From Planctomycetota bacterium (GTDB lineage Bacteria > Planctomycetota > MHYJ01 > JACQXL01 > JACQZI01), in NCBI GenBank assembly GCA_016207825.1, contig JACQZI010000008.1, forward strand, positions 255,763 through 319,762: a stretch of 64,000 bases of DNA, written 5' to 3'. The translations under genes and the position numbers were made by a program. The notes beneath the pieces are model-generated. The model was not told where the DNA came from. It did no database searches and saw only the letters and a program-made list of their open reading frames with translations. Positions within the stretch are counted from its first letter, which is position 1. Every line of letters begins with the position of its first letter. This document shows, one piece after another, positions 50,729 to 59,289 of the stretch.

Positions 50729-53700
50729 ATGACATACCCTAAAACAGATGATTTGGCGAAGCTTATTTTTCAGGATGAGCTTACCGAATTATATAACCGG
50801 CGGTATATGTACCAGTACCTCAAAGACCAGGTTGACTGGAAAGCCGTCGGTAAAAACAGCACTTTCACCTCCTTGCTCATGATAGATGTCGATTTCTTTA
50901 AGGAGATTAATGATAATTACGGCCATTTGGAAGGCGACAATGCTCTGAAGTTCCTTGCCGGTGCAATTAAAAAATCCGTTCGCAAAGATGATATTGCCAT
51001 CAGGTATGCAGGCGATGAATTTACGGTAATCATGCCGGCGACAGATAAGAATTCCGGATGCGATATCGCCGAAGCGATAAGAAAAAAAGTCGCAGGAACG
51101 GTTTTCCGGATCAAGGGCGGCGCTAAAGATTTAAAACTCAGCATCAGTTTGGGAATTGCCTGTTTTCCTGATGATGGACGCACCCCAGAGGAGCTTATCG
51201 ATGCCGCGGACAAGGCTTTATATATTTCTAAAAAAGGCGGTAAAAATAAGGTTTCGATTGCCGGAACTAAAGAGGAAAAAGCTGTCGTTTCAGAGAAAGA
51301 ACTGCTTAAAAACTTCCCCCCGCCTGTTTTTATCAACAGGGAAAAAACAATCTCGGAGATAAAAGACGTATTTTCGTCCGTCAAGGAAGGAACTAATTCT
51401 TTCGTCCTTATCGCCGGCGAAGCCGGTATAGGAAAATCTCGTTTCTTGAAAGAGATTACCGTTTTGACCGGGAACGAAGCTTCTGCCTTTTATTTTACCT
51501 GCCTTGAATCTGAAAAACGGATTCCTTACAAACCCTTAACTTATGTGCTGTCAAAACTGATTAACCGCTATACGGAAATAACCAATAAATTTTGGTCTGC
51601 CGCTTCGTATTTGCAGCAGTTGGAATTAAAAAGGCTTATTCCTGTGCTGCCTGAGGTGTCTGCTTTGCCTGAAAGCAAGGAAACTACCGATGAAGCCAGA
51701 CGTAAAACGCTTTTCGAAGGTCTGTCTGTGTTTTTGACGGAGTTTTCGGAAAAACATTCTGTGGTGGTTGGGCTTGATGAAATGCAGAATGTCGATGAAG
51801 GAACTCTTGAAATAATAAATTACCTTAACAGTTCCGACCGCGGACGGGTAATGATTTGCGGAGCCATCCGTTCTTCAATCCTTGATGTCTTGGAAAAAAA
51901 GCATCCGGAAATAGATAGTTTCCTTACCGATCTTTCCGGAACGGAGTGGTTCAAGTATGTGTTGATCGAAGCATTGGACCAGCCGAATACTTCAGCGTAT
52001 ATATCCGCTTTGCTTGCCAATCGATCATCTGATACAGCTTTTGACCATAAGGTTTTTGAAGTAACCAAAGGTAATCCTCTCTTTATCGAAGAAATGGTCA
52101 AAAACCTGATTCTCAAAAAGCATATCGTTCCCAAGGCTAATACGTGGGTGGTTAATATAATCCCGGAAAACGCCTGGCATTACACGCTGGAAAGCGTTAT
52201 CCAGGATAATTTCATGTTGCTGGATAAAACCACCATGGAAATGCTGAGCCAGGCGTCGGTCGGCGGATTACAAATCGACCTGAAACTCCTCAAAAACCTG
52301 GCCGGGAAGAACGAAGGTGAAATCCTGGATTTGATTGACAAAGCGAAAAGCGCCCGTTTAGTCGGGGAAACAAAATCCTTCCAGTCTGATTTGTTCAATT
52401 TCTTAAGCCAGCGCATTCAGGAAGTGACTTACGAGAATATAGATGATTCTACCAAACGTAATTTACACCAGCAAATCGGCGAGGCAACTGAAAAGCTCCA
52501 TAAGGATGATATAGATGCGGTTGCTTCCACGCTTTCTTATCACTATAAGCAATCCGGTAATAAAGACCGGGCAGAGTTGTATGCTGGCAAGACCGATCAG
52601 ATGGCTTCGCAATCGTTCCGACATGATGAAGCTAAGGGATATTACGAACATGGTAAGATGATAATACGTTCCAAGATTAAGGAAGCTACGGATCCATTAG
52701 GAGAAGATTTAATGAAGCTGATGAAGGATATCTTGAGAGGCGTATGCGCTACTGCTAAGAATATGCGTTTGTACCCGGAAGGAAGCCAGTTAATTGTCCA
52801 GTCATCTGTAGGCTTAATCAAGACATTCGAAACAGTTTTGGCGCGAGCGGATAAAATAACTTTAAGTGAAATAAAAAACCAGTTAAATGTCAATACCATA
52901 CCCCTTGACCCAAAAACATACGGGACAGGGGTAACCGATTTCCTTAATCTGATGAGGGAGCATTATATAAAAAGCTGCACCATCCGCCACGGCGTAAACG
53001 CCAAGGAAATGGAACTTTTCCTGCGCGATTTAGATAATTCCCCTAATAAAAACTATGCCGAGCCTGGTTACTGGAATACTTTCCTGGACGCTAAAGCCAT
53101 CACCAATATCGGCATAGCCCAGCGTGCGTTCGTCGTGACATCACCGGTTGGAAAAAGCAAATCAGATAAATCCACCCAGAAAAGCGGTATGGAAATCAAT
53201 GCAGAGAACACTCCTGTTATACGTGACTATTTGCGCCATCTTATTGCGGCCATAGATAATGTCCGCCTTTATCCCGAGGGAAGCCAGTTGACTACCCAGG
53301 CGGTCCAATTGCTTCAGGATGTTTTAGGTAAACTCTTCGTGTCTGCTGACGCGGTTGATTTGAGCGAGGTGGAAAATAACCTGCTGTTTAACGGAACTTT
53401 GCTTAATTCACGCACCTTCGGCGTTCCGACCCAGCTGCTCGCCAAGTTAATTCGTGAAAACAACATTAGAAGTATCGGCATAAACCGTTCTTATACCGCC
53501 ATGGAGCTTGAAAAAGTCCTGCGTTTGATTAATAACCCTCCTTTGGGTGAACAGACTAAAACCGAGGATTGGCATATGGCACTGACAAGCCAGGGTGTTT
53601 TCGGCATTGTTATAGGCCAATCGGTATATAGTGTTGCCGAGCATAAGAAGAGCGCCTGGCGTGAAAAACTTACCGGTAAAGGGGAAGGCGTAGGGGAGGG

Positions 53701-54967
53701 TTCAGGTGAAGAAAAAGAAGCCAAAGAGGTTCCGTTAGATGACCAGATTATCCAACTGCTTAAAAATGCGCCTGAACAGCTTATCAGCGCGGAATTTCTT
53801 GAAGTCGCCAATAAATTAGCCCAATCCCAAACCTTGAAACAACTGATTGATTTGGTTGACCGGTTCATAGAGAATTTTAAAAGCAATAAACCTGAAGTCC
53901 GCGCGCGGGCGTTGTCGTTCTTTGCCAATTCGTTTGAAAGGATGTCCGACCCGGTGAAAGAATATATCTCCAGCCATGCTACCCCGTTTTTGGTCGAGTG
54001 CATTAAGTCAGAGCAATCCCCGGCCGGCCACGCACCCTTATTGCAGGCGTTTTATCAAACGGTTGATTTTTATTTGTCTGTCAAAAACTATGAAGATGCC
54101 GGCTCATTGGTTTCCGCCCTGAAAAGGGAATCAGGAAATATTAAGAACCTCGACGATAAAATGAAAGAAGAACGGCGCAAGAAAATAGCGGAAATTATAA
54201 AGGCGGAAAACTTTGCGGGTGTAATAAATGACCTGGAAAGCCCTGATCCGAACATTAAAACCTCTGCGCTCGTTTTTCTTTCCGCATTTGAAGAATTGGT
54301 AACCCCGCTCCTGATGGAACGGCTTAAAGCAAGCGAAAACATTCCTGAGCGTGAAATCCTGGCAACCTTAATGAGGCAATCAGGTGAAAGCGCCGTTGCG
54401 GATTTTGTTACCGTAATGGCATCGGCAACCGAGCCGGAAGATATCAAAAAATTATTAAGCGTTATAAATATAATATCTCCGCCGGGTATCGTCGAAATAA
54501 TTATTCCTTTCGTTAAACATAAGGATGATGCAATCAGGAAGGAAGCCTTGGGTGTTATAAAAAAAATGCCTAAAGAAGTTTCGCTGCCCATATTAGCCGG
54601 GCTTTTAAAAGAAGCAGAAACCTTGGCCATGCTTTCAGCTGGTATAATTGAGGAGCTTGGTTATCAGGAAGCCTCAGATAATCTTGTTGAGATATTTGAA
54701 CGGGTCGGCGATAATAATAAGATCGAATTATTGCACGTCATTGGCCGCTTGGGTTCATCCACGACAGTTCCTTTCCTGACCAATATTCTTTTTAAGAAAA
54801 AGAGTTTCTTGGGTATGGGTAGTGGTTATAGTGATACCATACGCGGCGCGGCTGCCTGGGCGTTGGGACATATCAAAAGTCTCGATGCGAAAGCTGCTCT
54901 GGAAAAAGCCCTGAAAGATAAAAGCCCGGAAGTCAGTTCCGCCGCAAAATTAGGGATGCGAAAATGA
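50729..54967 (+). CDS. GGDEF diguanylate cyclase fused to STAND ATPase, duplicated unknown domain and HEAT repeats
   Basis: This 1412-aa protein lacks membrane segments. Residues 10-180 are a GGDEF domain with active site 'RYAGDEF' (94-98) and an inhibitory RxxD site (RKDD, 85-88) five residues before it, so it should make and be restrained by cyclic di-GMP. Residues 205-560 are a STAND-like ATPase (GEAGIGKS, Walker B VVGLDEMQ). Next come two copies of a 130-residue domain each carrying 'RLYPEGSQL', about 670-780 and 830-940, separated by a charged linker. The end is HEAT-like. The combination suggests a large signalling hub that couples a sensed protein ligand to the second messenger. It overlaps the next gene by four bases. 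Confidence 0.88.
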   Translation: MTYPKTDDLAKLIFQDELTELYNRRYMYQYLKDQVDWKAVGKNSTFTSLLMIDVDFFKEINDNYGHLEGDNALKFLAGAIKKSVRKDDIAIRYAGDEFTVIMPATDKNSGCDIAEAIRKKVAGTVFRIKGGAKDLKLSISLGIACFPDDGRTPEELIDAADKALYISKKGGKNKVSIAGTKEEKAVVSEKELLKNFPPPVFINREKTISEIKDVFSSVKEGTNSFVLIAGEAGIGKSRFLKEITVLTGNEASAFYFTCLESEKRIPYKPLTYVLSKLINRYTEITNKFWSAASYLQQLELKRLIPVLPEVSALPESKETTDEARRKTLFEGLSVFLTEFSEKHSVVVGLDEMQNVDEGTLEIINYLNSSDRGRVMICGAIRSSILDVLEKKHPEIDSFLTDLSGTEWFKYVLIEALDQPNTSAYISALLANRSSDTAFDHKVFEVTKGNPLFIEEMVKNLILKKHIVPKANTWVVNIIPENAWHYTLESVIQDNFMLLDKTTMEMLSQASVGGLQIDLKLLKNLAGKNEGEILDLIDKAKSARLVGETKSFQSDLFNFLSQRIQEVTYENIDDSTKRNLHQQIGEATEKLHKDDIDAVASTLSYHYKQSGNKDRAELYAGKTDQMASQSFRHDEAKGYYEHGKMIIRSKIKEATDPLGEDLMKLMKDILRGVCATAKNMRLYPEGSQLIVQSSVGLIKTFETVLARADKITLSEIKNQLNVNTIPLDPKTYGTGVTDFLNLMREHYIKSCTIRHGVNAKEMELFLRDLDNSPNKNYAEPGYWNTFLDAKAITNIGIAQRAFVVTSPVGKSKSDKSTQKSGMEINAENTPVIRDYLRHLIAAIDNVRLYPEGSQLTTQAVQLLQDVLGKLFVSADAVDLSEVENNLLFNGTLLNSRTFGVPTQLLAKLIRENNIRSIGINRSYTAMELEKVLRLINNPPLGEQTKTEDWHMALTSQGVFGIVIGQSVYSVAEHKKSAWREKLTGKGEGVGEGSGEEKEAKEVPLDDQIIQLLKNAPEQLISAEFLEVANKLAQSQTLKQLIDLVDRFIENFKSNKPEVRARALSFFANSFERMSDPVKEYISSHATPFLVECIKSEQSPAGHAPLLQAFYQTVDFYLSVKNYEDAGSLVSALKRESGNIKNLDDKMKEERRKKIAEIIKAENFAGVINDLESPDPNIKTSALVFLSAFEELVTPLLMERLKASENIPEREILATLMRQSGESAVADFVTVMASATEPEDIKKLLSVINIISPPGIVEIIIPFVKHKDDAIRKEALGVIKKMPKEVSLPILAGLLKEAETLAMLSAGIIEELGYQEASDNLVEIFERVGDNNKIELLHVIGRLGSSTTVPFLTNILFKKKSFLGMGSGYSDTIRGAAAWALGHIKSLDAKAALEKALKDKSPEVSSAAKLGMRK

Positions 54968-56571
54968 GCCTTAGGGCGCAATATAAATTATTTTTTATAT
55001 TAATCTTCATTGTCCCTTTCTTATTTGCCGCTGATAATAATGATTTTGTAACGGTTAAAGACACCTCTTACGGTAATTACTGGGACCGTCTTGATGCCAT
55101 TGAGCGCCTGGGGAAAAAGGAAACCAAAGAGGCAATTGACGCGCTAATTATCCTTCTGGATGATAAGGAAGCTCCTATTCGCGAGGCGGCTGTTACCGCA
55201 CTTTCTAAAATGAGGAACAAGGAAATGGCGAAGTATTTTGCCGATAAAACCTTGAACGTTTCCAGAATACCATTAAATACAAAGGCGAATGCCTGCCTGG
55301 TGCTTGGGTTGATAAATGACGCCGATATGTTCCCTTGTCTTGTTAAAGCCCTTGATGATACTAATGCCGCGGTGGTTGTCAAGGCGCTTGAGGCTCTTGA
55401 ATCGCTTAAGGTCTCCGGTGCTTATGAGGAATCCGTCATCCGAAAGATGGAGCATTCCGACCACTTAGTCCGTATTGCCGCGATTCGCCTGCTTATAAAA
55501 ACAAAAAGTAAGGATATTACGGATTTGCTCGTAAAGAAATTAAGCGACCGCTCGGACGAAGTTCGTGGCGTATTGCTTCAAGCTATTGCTGCCGTGAGCG
55601 ATCCGGGAAAATCACTCCCCCATCTCCTAAAAGGTTTGACCGATGCTTCGCCTGAGGTGAAGATAGCCGCGCTGGAATCCCTGACAAACGAATCCCCGGA
55701 CGAAGCGTTAAAATGTGCAATAGCGCTTTTGGATAATAAAAACTGGCAGGTTCGTTCTTCAGCCGTCGGCGTCCTTCGCAAAATAAGGCGTCCGGAATGC
55801 CTTAACCCGCTGGTTACCAGGCTTTCCAAGGAAGGCGGGCGCTTGCGTTATGATATCGTAAATGCCCTGCAGAGTCTTACCGGGCGGTCATTCGGCTACG
55901 ACGCCAAAAAGTGGGAAAGCTGGCTGGCTGCAAACAAGAATGTTCAAATCGAGCCGGAAGGATTGGAAAATCCGTCAAAACCGGATGAATCGGAGACCAT
56001 CTCTGTCCCGCGCTTCTTTGAGATACCGGTTCTCGGGGAATCCGTTATCTTTATTATAGATTTTTCCGGCAGCATGAAAGCGGAAATGGGTAAAACCGGC
56101 AAGCGCCGTATTGATATTGCCCAGGAACAATTGGCGCTGGTTTTAAAGAACTTTAAGCCGAATGTTCATTTTAATATTATCCTGATGTCAACGGAAGCTT
56201 TGCGGCTTAATAAAAGGCAGTCTTTTCAGAATATTGTCCCGGCTACGGACCAAAACAAGCAAAAGGCTCTGGATTTTGTTTCGGATTCCTGGAAAATACT
56301 GGAAGATATTAAGCGCGGCCGCGGTGATATGTATAATACCATTATTGAGGCGTTTAAGGAAAAAGATATTGATACCGTATTCCTTCTTTCCGACGGCAAG
56401 CCGACTTACGGTGAATTTATCGAGCCGGACAATATCCTGAAAAACCTGTCCGAACTGAACCGTTATCGCAAGGTTGTGATACATACTATTCAGACCGGCA
56501 GCAAAGGCGCTGGCGCTAAATTGATGAAGAATATCGCGGAATTAACCAACGGCGTGTATGTAGATAAATAA
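54964..56571 (+). CDS. HEAT-repeat protein with von Willebrand factor A domain
   Basis: This 535-aa protein has a signal peptide or anchor (LFFILIFIVPFLFAAD), then nine or so HEAT repeats (25-300) ending in the 'ALQSLTGRSFGYDAKKWESW' tail typical of this group, then a VWA domain (from about 350) with metal-site motif 'FIIDFSGSMKAEM' (DxSxS) and 'VFLLSDGKPTYGE'. VWA domains bind protein ligands through a metal ion. The start codon overlaps the GGDEF gene stop, so the two are co-translated and may work together across the membrane. Confidence 0.9.
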   Translation: MSLRAQYKLFFILIFIVPFLFAADNNDFVTVKDTSYGNYWDRLDAIERLGKKETKEAIDALIILLDDKEAPIREAAVTALSKMRNKEMAKYFADKTLNVSRIPLNTKANACLVLGLINDADMFPCLVKALDDTNAAVVVKALEALESLKVSGAYEESVIRKMEHSDHLVRIAAIRLLIKTKSKDITDLLVKKLSDRSDEVRGVLLQAIAAVSDPGKSLPHLLKGLTDASPEVKIAALESLTNESPDEALKCAIALLDNKNWQVRSSAVGVLRKIRRPECLNPLVTRLSKEGGRLRYDIVNALQSLTGRSFGYDAKKWESWLAANKNVQIEPEGLENPSKPDESETISVPRFFEIPVLGESVIFIIDFSGSMKAEMGKTGKRRIDIAQEQLALVLKNFKPNVHFNIILMSTEALRLNKRQSFQNIVPATDQNKQKALDFVSDSWKILEDIKRGRGDMYNTIIEAFKEKDIDTVFLLSDGKPTYGEFIEPDNILKNLSELNRYRKVVIHTIQTGSKGAGAKLMKNIAELTNGVYVDK

Positions 56572-56576
56572 CCTGG

Positions 56577-57497
56577 TTAAACCAGCGCCTTAAGATGAGC
56601 TTCGATGCATAAAGGAATGCCGTCAAGGCTGTATCCGCCTTCAAGAGCCGAAACAATCCGTCCCTTGCATAACTTATCCGCCATTGTTCTTGTCATCTCG
56701 GTTAGCTTGAAGTAATCTTCCACCTCTAATCCCAGTCCTCCTAAAGGGTCGTCTTTGTAGGTATCGAATCCGGCGGAAATGAGGATGAACTCTGCTTTGA
56801 ATGACTCCGCGGTTTTTAGGGCTTTCTCAAAACTGCTGAAGAAATCTTTGCGGCTGGCGGAGTAATCAAGCGGGAAATTTACGGTGAATCCTTTGCCGCC
56901 ATTACTTCCACTTTCATCCTCATGGCCGGTGCCCGGATAATACGGATACCTGTGGAGAGAAATATAAAGGACACTGCTATCATCATAAAAAGCTTCCTGC
57001 GTGCCATTGCCGTGATGCAGATCCCAATCTATGATAGCCACTTTTTTAATCTTATGCTTTTTCTGGAGGTATCGCGCGCCAATAGCCACATTATTAAAGA
57101 GGCAGAAGCCCATCCCGTGGTTCGGCCGGGCATGGTGTCCGGGAGGTCGCACCAGGCAAAAGGCATTGCCTGATTCCATTACTTTATCAATGGCTGAAAG
57201 CACCCCCCCGGCTGCATAGAGCGCCGCTTCATAAGACCCTTGCGAAAGCACCGTATCCGCATCGAGATATCCGCCGCCTTTTACGGCTACTTCCTCAACT
57301 GATTTTATGTAGTTTGGTGAATGAATATAAGCGATTTCCTCAAAAGTTGCCGCTCGCGGTTTTAGCCAGGTGAGCTTCTTGTTGATAGAGGATTGTTTTA
57401 GGTGCTGAACGGTATTTATGAGTCTTTTGGAATTCTCCGGATGCATACCGGTATTGTGCTCGAGGTAGATATCGTCATAGACTAAAAACGTTGCCAT
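56577..57497 (-). CDS. Histone-deacetylase-family amidohydrolase
   Basis: This 306-aa enzyme has the zinc-dependent deacetylase motifs: 'RPPGHHARPNHGMGFCLFNN' with the catalytic His pair, 'IIDWDLHHGNGTQEAFYDD' with Asp and His zinc ligands, 'SAGFDTYKDDPLG' with the third ligand, and 'ALEGGY' near the end. Bacterial members act on acetylpolyamines, acetoin-linked substrates or acetyl-lysine; the substrate here is not clear. The ATG at 57497 gives the family-standard start (MATFLVYDD); the longer open frame upstream has no support. It ends five bases from the convergent gene at 54964. Confidence 0.93.
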   Translation of the reverse strand: MATFLVYDDIYLEHNTGMHPENSKRLINTVQHLKQSSINKKLTWLKPRAATFEEIAYIHSPNYIKSVEEVAVKGGGYLDADTVLSQGSYEAALYAAGGVLSAIDKVMESGNAFCLVRPPGHHARPNHGMGFCLFNNVAIGARYLQKKHKIKKVAIIDWDLHHGNGTQEAFYDDSSVLYISLHRYPYYPGTGHEDESGSNGGKGFTVNFPLDYSASRKDFFSSFEKALKTAESFKAEFILISAGFDTYKDDPLGGLGLEVEDYFKLTEMTRTMADKLCKGRIVSALEGGYSLDGIPLCIEAHLKALV

Positions 57498-57510
57498 AAC
57501 TTTAAATTTA

Positions 57511-57539
57511 ATTATAATAAATGCAACTTGCAATCTCAA
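57511..57539 (-). promoter_or_regulatory. Sigma-70 promoter of the deacetylase gene
   Basis: TTGAGA (57534-57539), a 17-bp spacer and TATAAT (57511-57516), ending 13 bases before the ATG, so the leader would be only about six bases. Confidence 0.65.
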
Positions 57540-57557
57540 GAATATAAAGGAATAATT

Positions 57558-58703
57558 ATGAAACAGCCGGTTTATCTGGATTATAATGCGACTACTCCGC
57601 ATCACCCGGAAGTGATTAAAGCAATGAAGCCGTATCTGGAAAAGCATTTTGGTAATCCTTCCAGCTCGTATGTTTACGGCATTCAAACGAAAAATGCCGT
57701 GGAAAATTCCCGTCTTCAGGTTGCTGCCCTATTAGGATGCTCGGCGCCGGAGATTACCTTTACCAGCGGAGGAACGGAATCTAATAATTATGCCATCAAA
57801 GGCATTGCCTTTTCAAAGCGGCATAAAGGGAATCATATCATTACTTCACAGATAGAGCATCCCGCGGTTATCGAGGTGTGCCGGTACCTGGGAAAGCAGG
57901 GATTTAAGGTGACTTACCTTCCTGTGGATGAATTCGGGATGGTTAGAGTTAATGATGTGGCCGACGCTATTACCAGGGAGACTATTCTTATCACCATCAT
58001 GCATTCAAATAACGAAGTCGGGACCATCCAGCCGATTAAGGAAATAGCAAAGCTTGCCGGAAAGCGCGGGATTGTCATGCACACGGATGCCGCGCAGTCC
58101 ATGGGTAAAATTCCCGTAAATGTCAACGATTTAGGAGTTGATTTATTGTCGGTTGCCGGCCATAAACTATATGCCCCTAAAGGTGTCGGCGCTATTTATA
58201 TAAAGGATGGCATCCAATTAGATAAGGTCATTCACGGCGCCGGACAGGAAAAAGGGAAACGCCCGGGAACGGAAAACGTCCTGGAAATAGTCGGATTAGG
58301 AAAGGCATGCGAAATCGCTAAACGGGATTTAACGAAAAGCACGGAACATCTTAAAACCATGAGGGATAAATTATATGACGCTTTAAAGAGATATATTGAT
58401 GATATCAGGCTTAATGGCCATCATGAAAAACGGTTACCCAATACACTCAATATCAGTTTCCGAGATGTTCTTGCCGGAGATTTGATTAACGAGATAAAGG
58501 ACAAATTGGCGGTTTCTGCTGGTGCCGCCTGCCATTCCGACCATTTTGAAATATCCACGGTTCTTAAAGCCATGAATATCCCCATTGAATGGGCAAAAGG
58601 CACTATCCGTTTTTCAACCGGCAAGATGACTAAAGAAACAGAAATAAATAAAGCGGCTAAAACTGTAGCTGAAGCCGTAACGCTTTTGAGGAAGCAAGGT
58701 TAA
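57558..58703 (+). CDS. NifS-like cysteine desulfurase / selenocysteine-lyase-like enzyme
   Basis: A 381-aa class V aminotransferase-fold PLP enzyme. Seen are 'YLDYNATTPHHPEV', 'TSGGTESNNYAIKG', 'HTDAAQSMGKIPV', the PLP lysine in 'SVAGHKLYAPKGVG', and the catalytic loop 'SAGAACHSDHFEIS'. The GAACHSD form is the one I know from selenocysteine lyases rather than the 'SACTSG' of IscS, so the substrate could be cysteine or selenocysteine. The start at 57558 has AAGGA six bases upstream. It shares one base (TAATG) with the next gene. Confidence 0.9.
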   Translation: MKQPVYLDYNATTPHHPEVIKAMKPYLEKHFGNPSSSYVYGIQTKNAVENSRLQVAALLGCSAPEITFTSGGTESNNYAIKGIAFSKRHKGNHIITSQIEHPAVIEVCRYLGKQGFKVTYLPVDEFGMVRVNDVADAITRETILITIMHSNNEVGTIQPIKEIAKLAGKRGIVMHTDAAQSMGKIPVNVNDLGVDLLSVAGHKLYAPKGVGAIYIKDGIQLDKVIHGAGQEKGKRPGTENVLEIVGLGKACEIAKRDLTKSTEHLKTMRDKLYDALKRYIDDIRLNGHHEKRLPNTLNISFRDVLAGDLINEIKDKLAVSAGAACHSDHFEISTVLKAMNIPIEWAKGTIRFSTGKMTKETEINKAAKTVAEAVTLLRKQG

Positions 58704-59245
58704 TGTATTGTCCTGTTTGCACGTATCCGAATCCGCCCACAACGCCGAAATGCGGCAAATGTAAAAGCTCTCTTCGAACTCCTGAAGAGGCGGAAGAACA
58801 GCAGAAACTATGGGATGCATTGCCTGAACCTGCTCGCCTGGAATTTGAGGAAAAATGCTTTCTTGAACGTCGAAAATACCGGAAACGTCGGTTTTTCCAA
58901 CTCAAAAACAGGCTTAAACAGATGGTTATCGGCGGTATACTTATCGGAGGGCTTGGGTTTCTCCACGGTAAATATATCACCCCGGATATTATTACCGGCT
59001 GTCTGATTGGTTTTATGCTTAACCGCAAACGCGGAGGCAGATTTTGGGGAATGGCATTATCCGGCGGCGCTTATTTCGCTTCCTACATCTATAAGGGAAC
59101 TCACGGGTTGACTTATGACAAAGCCGGACCTTTTGATGACCCTGAACTTTCTCTTTTGGTATTTGTCGGTTTGGTTGTATCTGTATGCGCTGGCTATACC
59201 TGGGGATTTTATCTGGATAGAAAATACTCCGACCGGTTATCGTAA
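58703..59245 (+). CDS. Zinc-ribbon membrane protein of unknown function
   Basis: A 180-aa protein starting with a zinc ribbon (C3, C6 in 'CPVC', then 'CGKC'), a charged Arg/Lys helix (50-70), and three or four hydrophobic helices ('MVIGGILIGGLGFLHG', 'LSLLVFVGLVVSVCAGYTWG') that contain Gly-rich stretches. It overlaps the desulfurase-like gene by one base and is translationally coupled to it. I do not recognise a named family. Confidence 0.75.
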   Translation: MYCPVCTYPNPPTTPKCGKCKSSLRTPEEAEEQQKLWDALPEPARLEFEEKCFLERRKYRKRRFFQLKNRLKQMVIGGILIGGLGFLHGKYITPDIITGCLIGFMLNRKRGGRFWGMALSGGAYFASYIYKGTHGLTYDKAGPFDDPELSLLVFVGLVVSVCAGYTWGFYLDRKYSDRLS

Positions 59246-59289
59246 TAAAAGCTTGTATTTTAGGTGGTTTTTGGTAAATTAGGTTAATT

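Noticed and set aside
57498-57686. Extended N-terminus for the deacetylase
   Set aside because: It would overlap the divergent gene's start region, includes the promoter, and is absent from the family.
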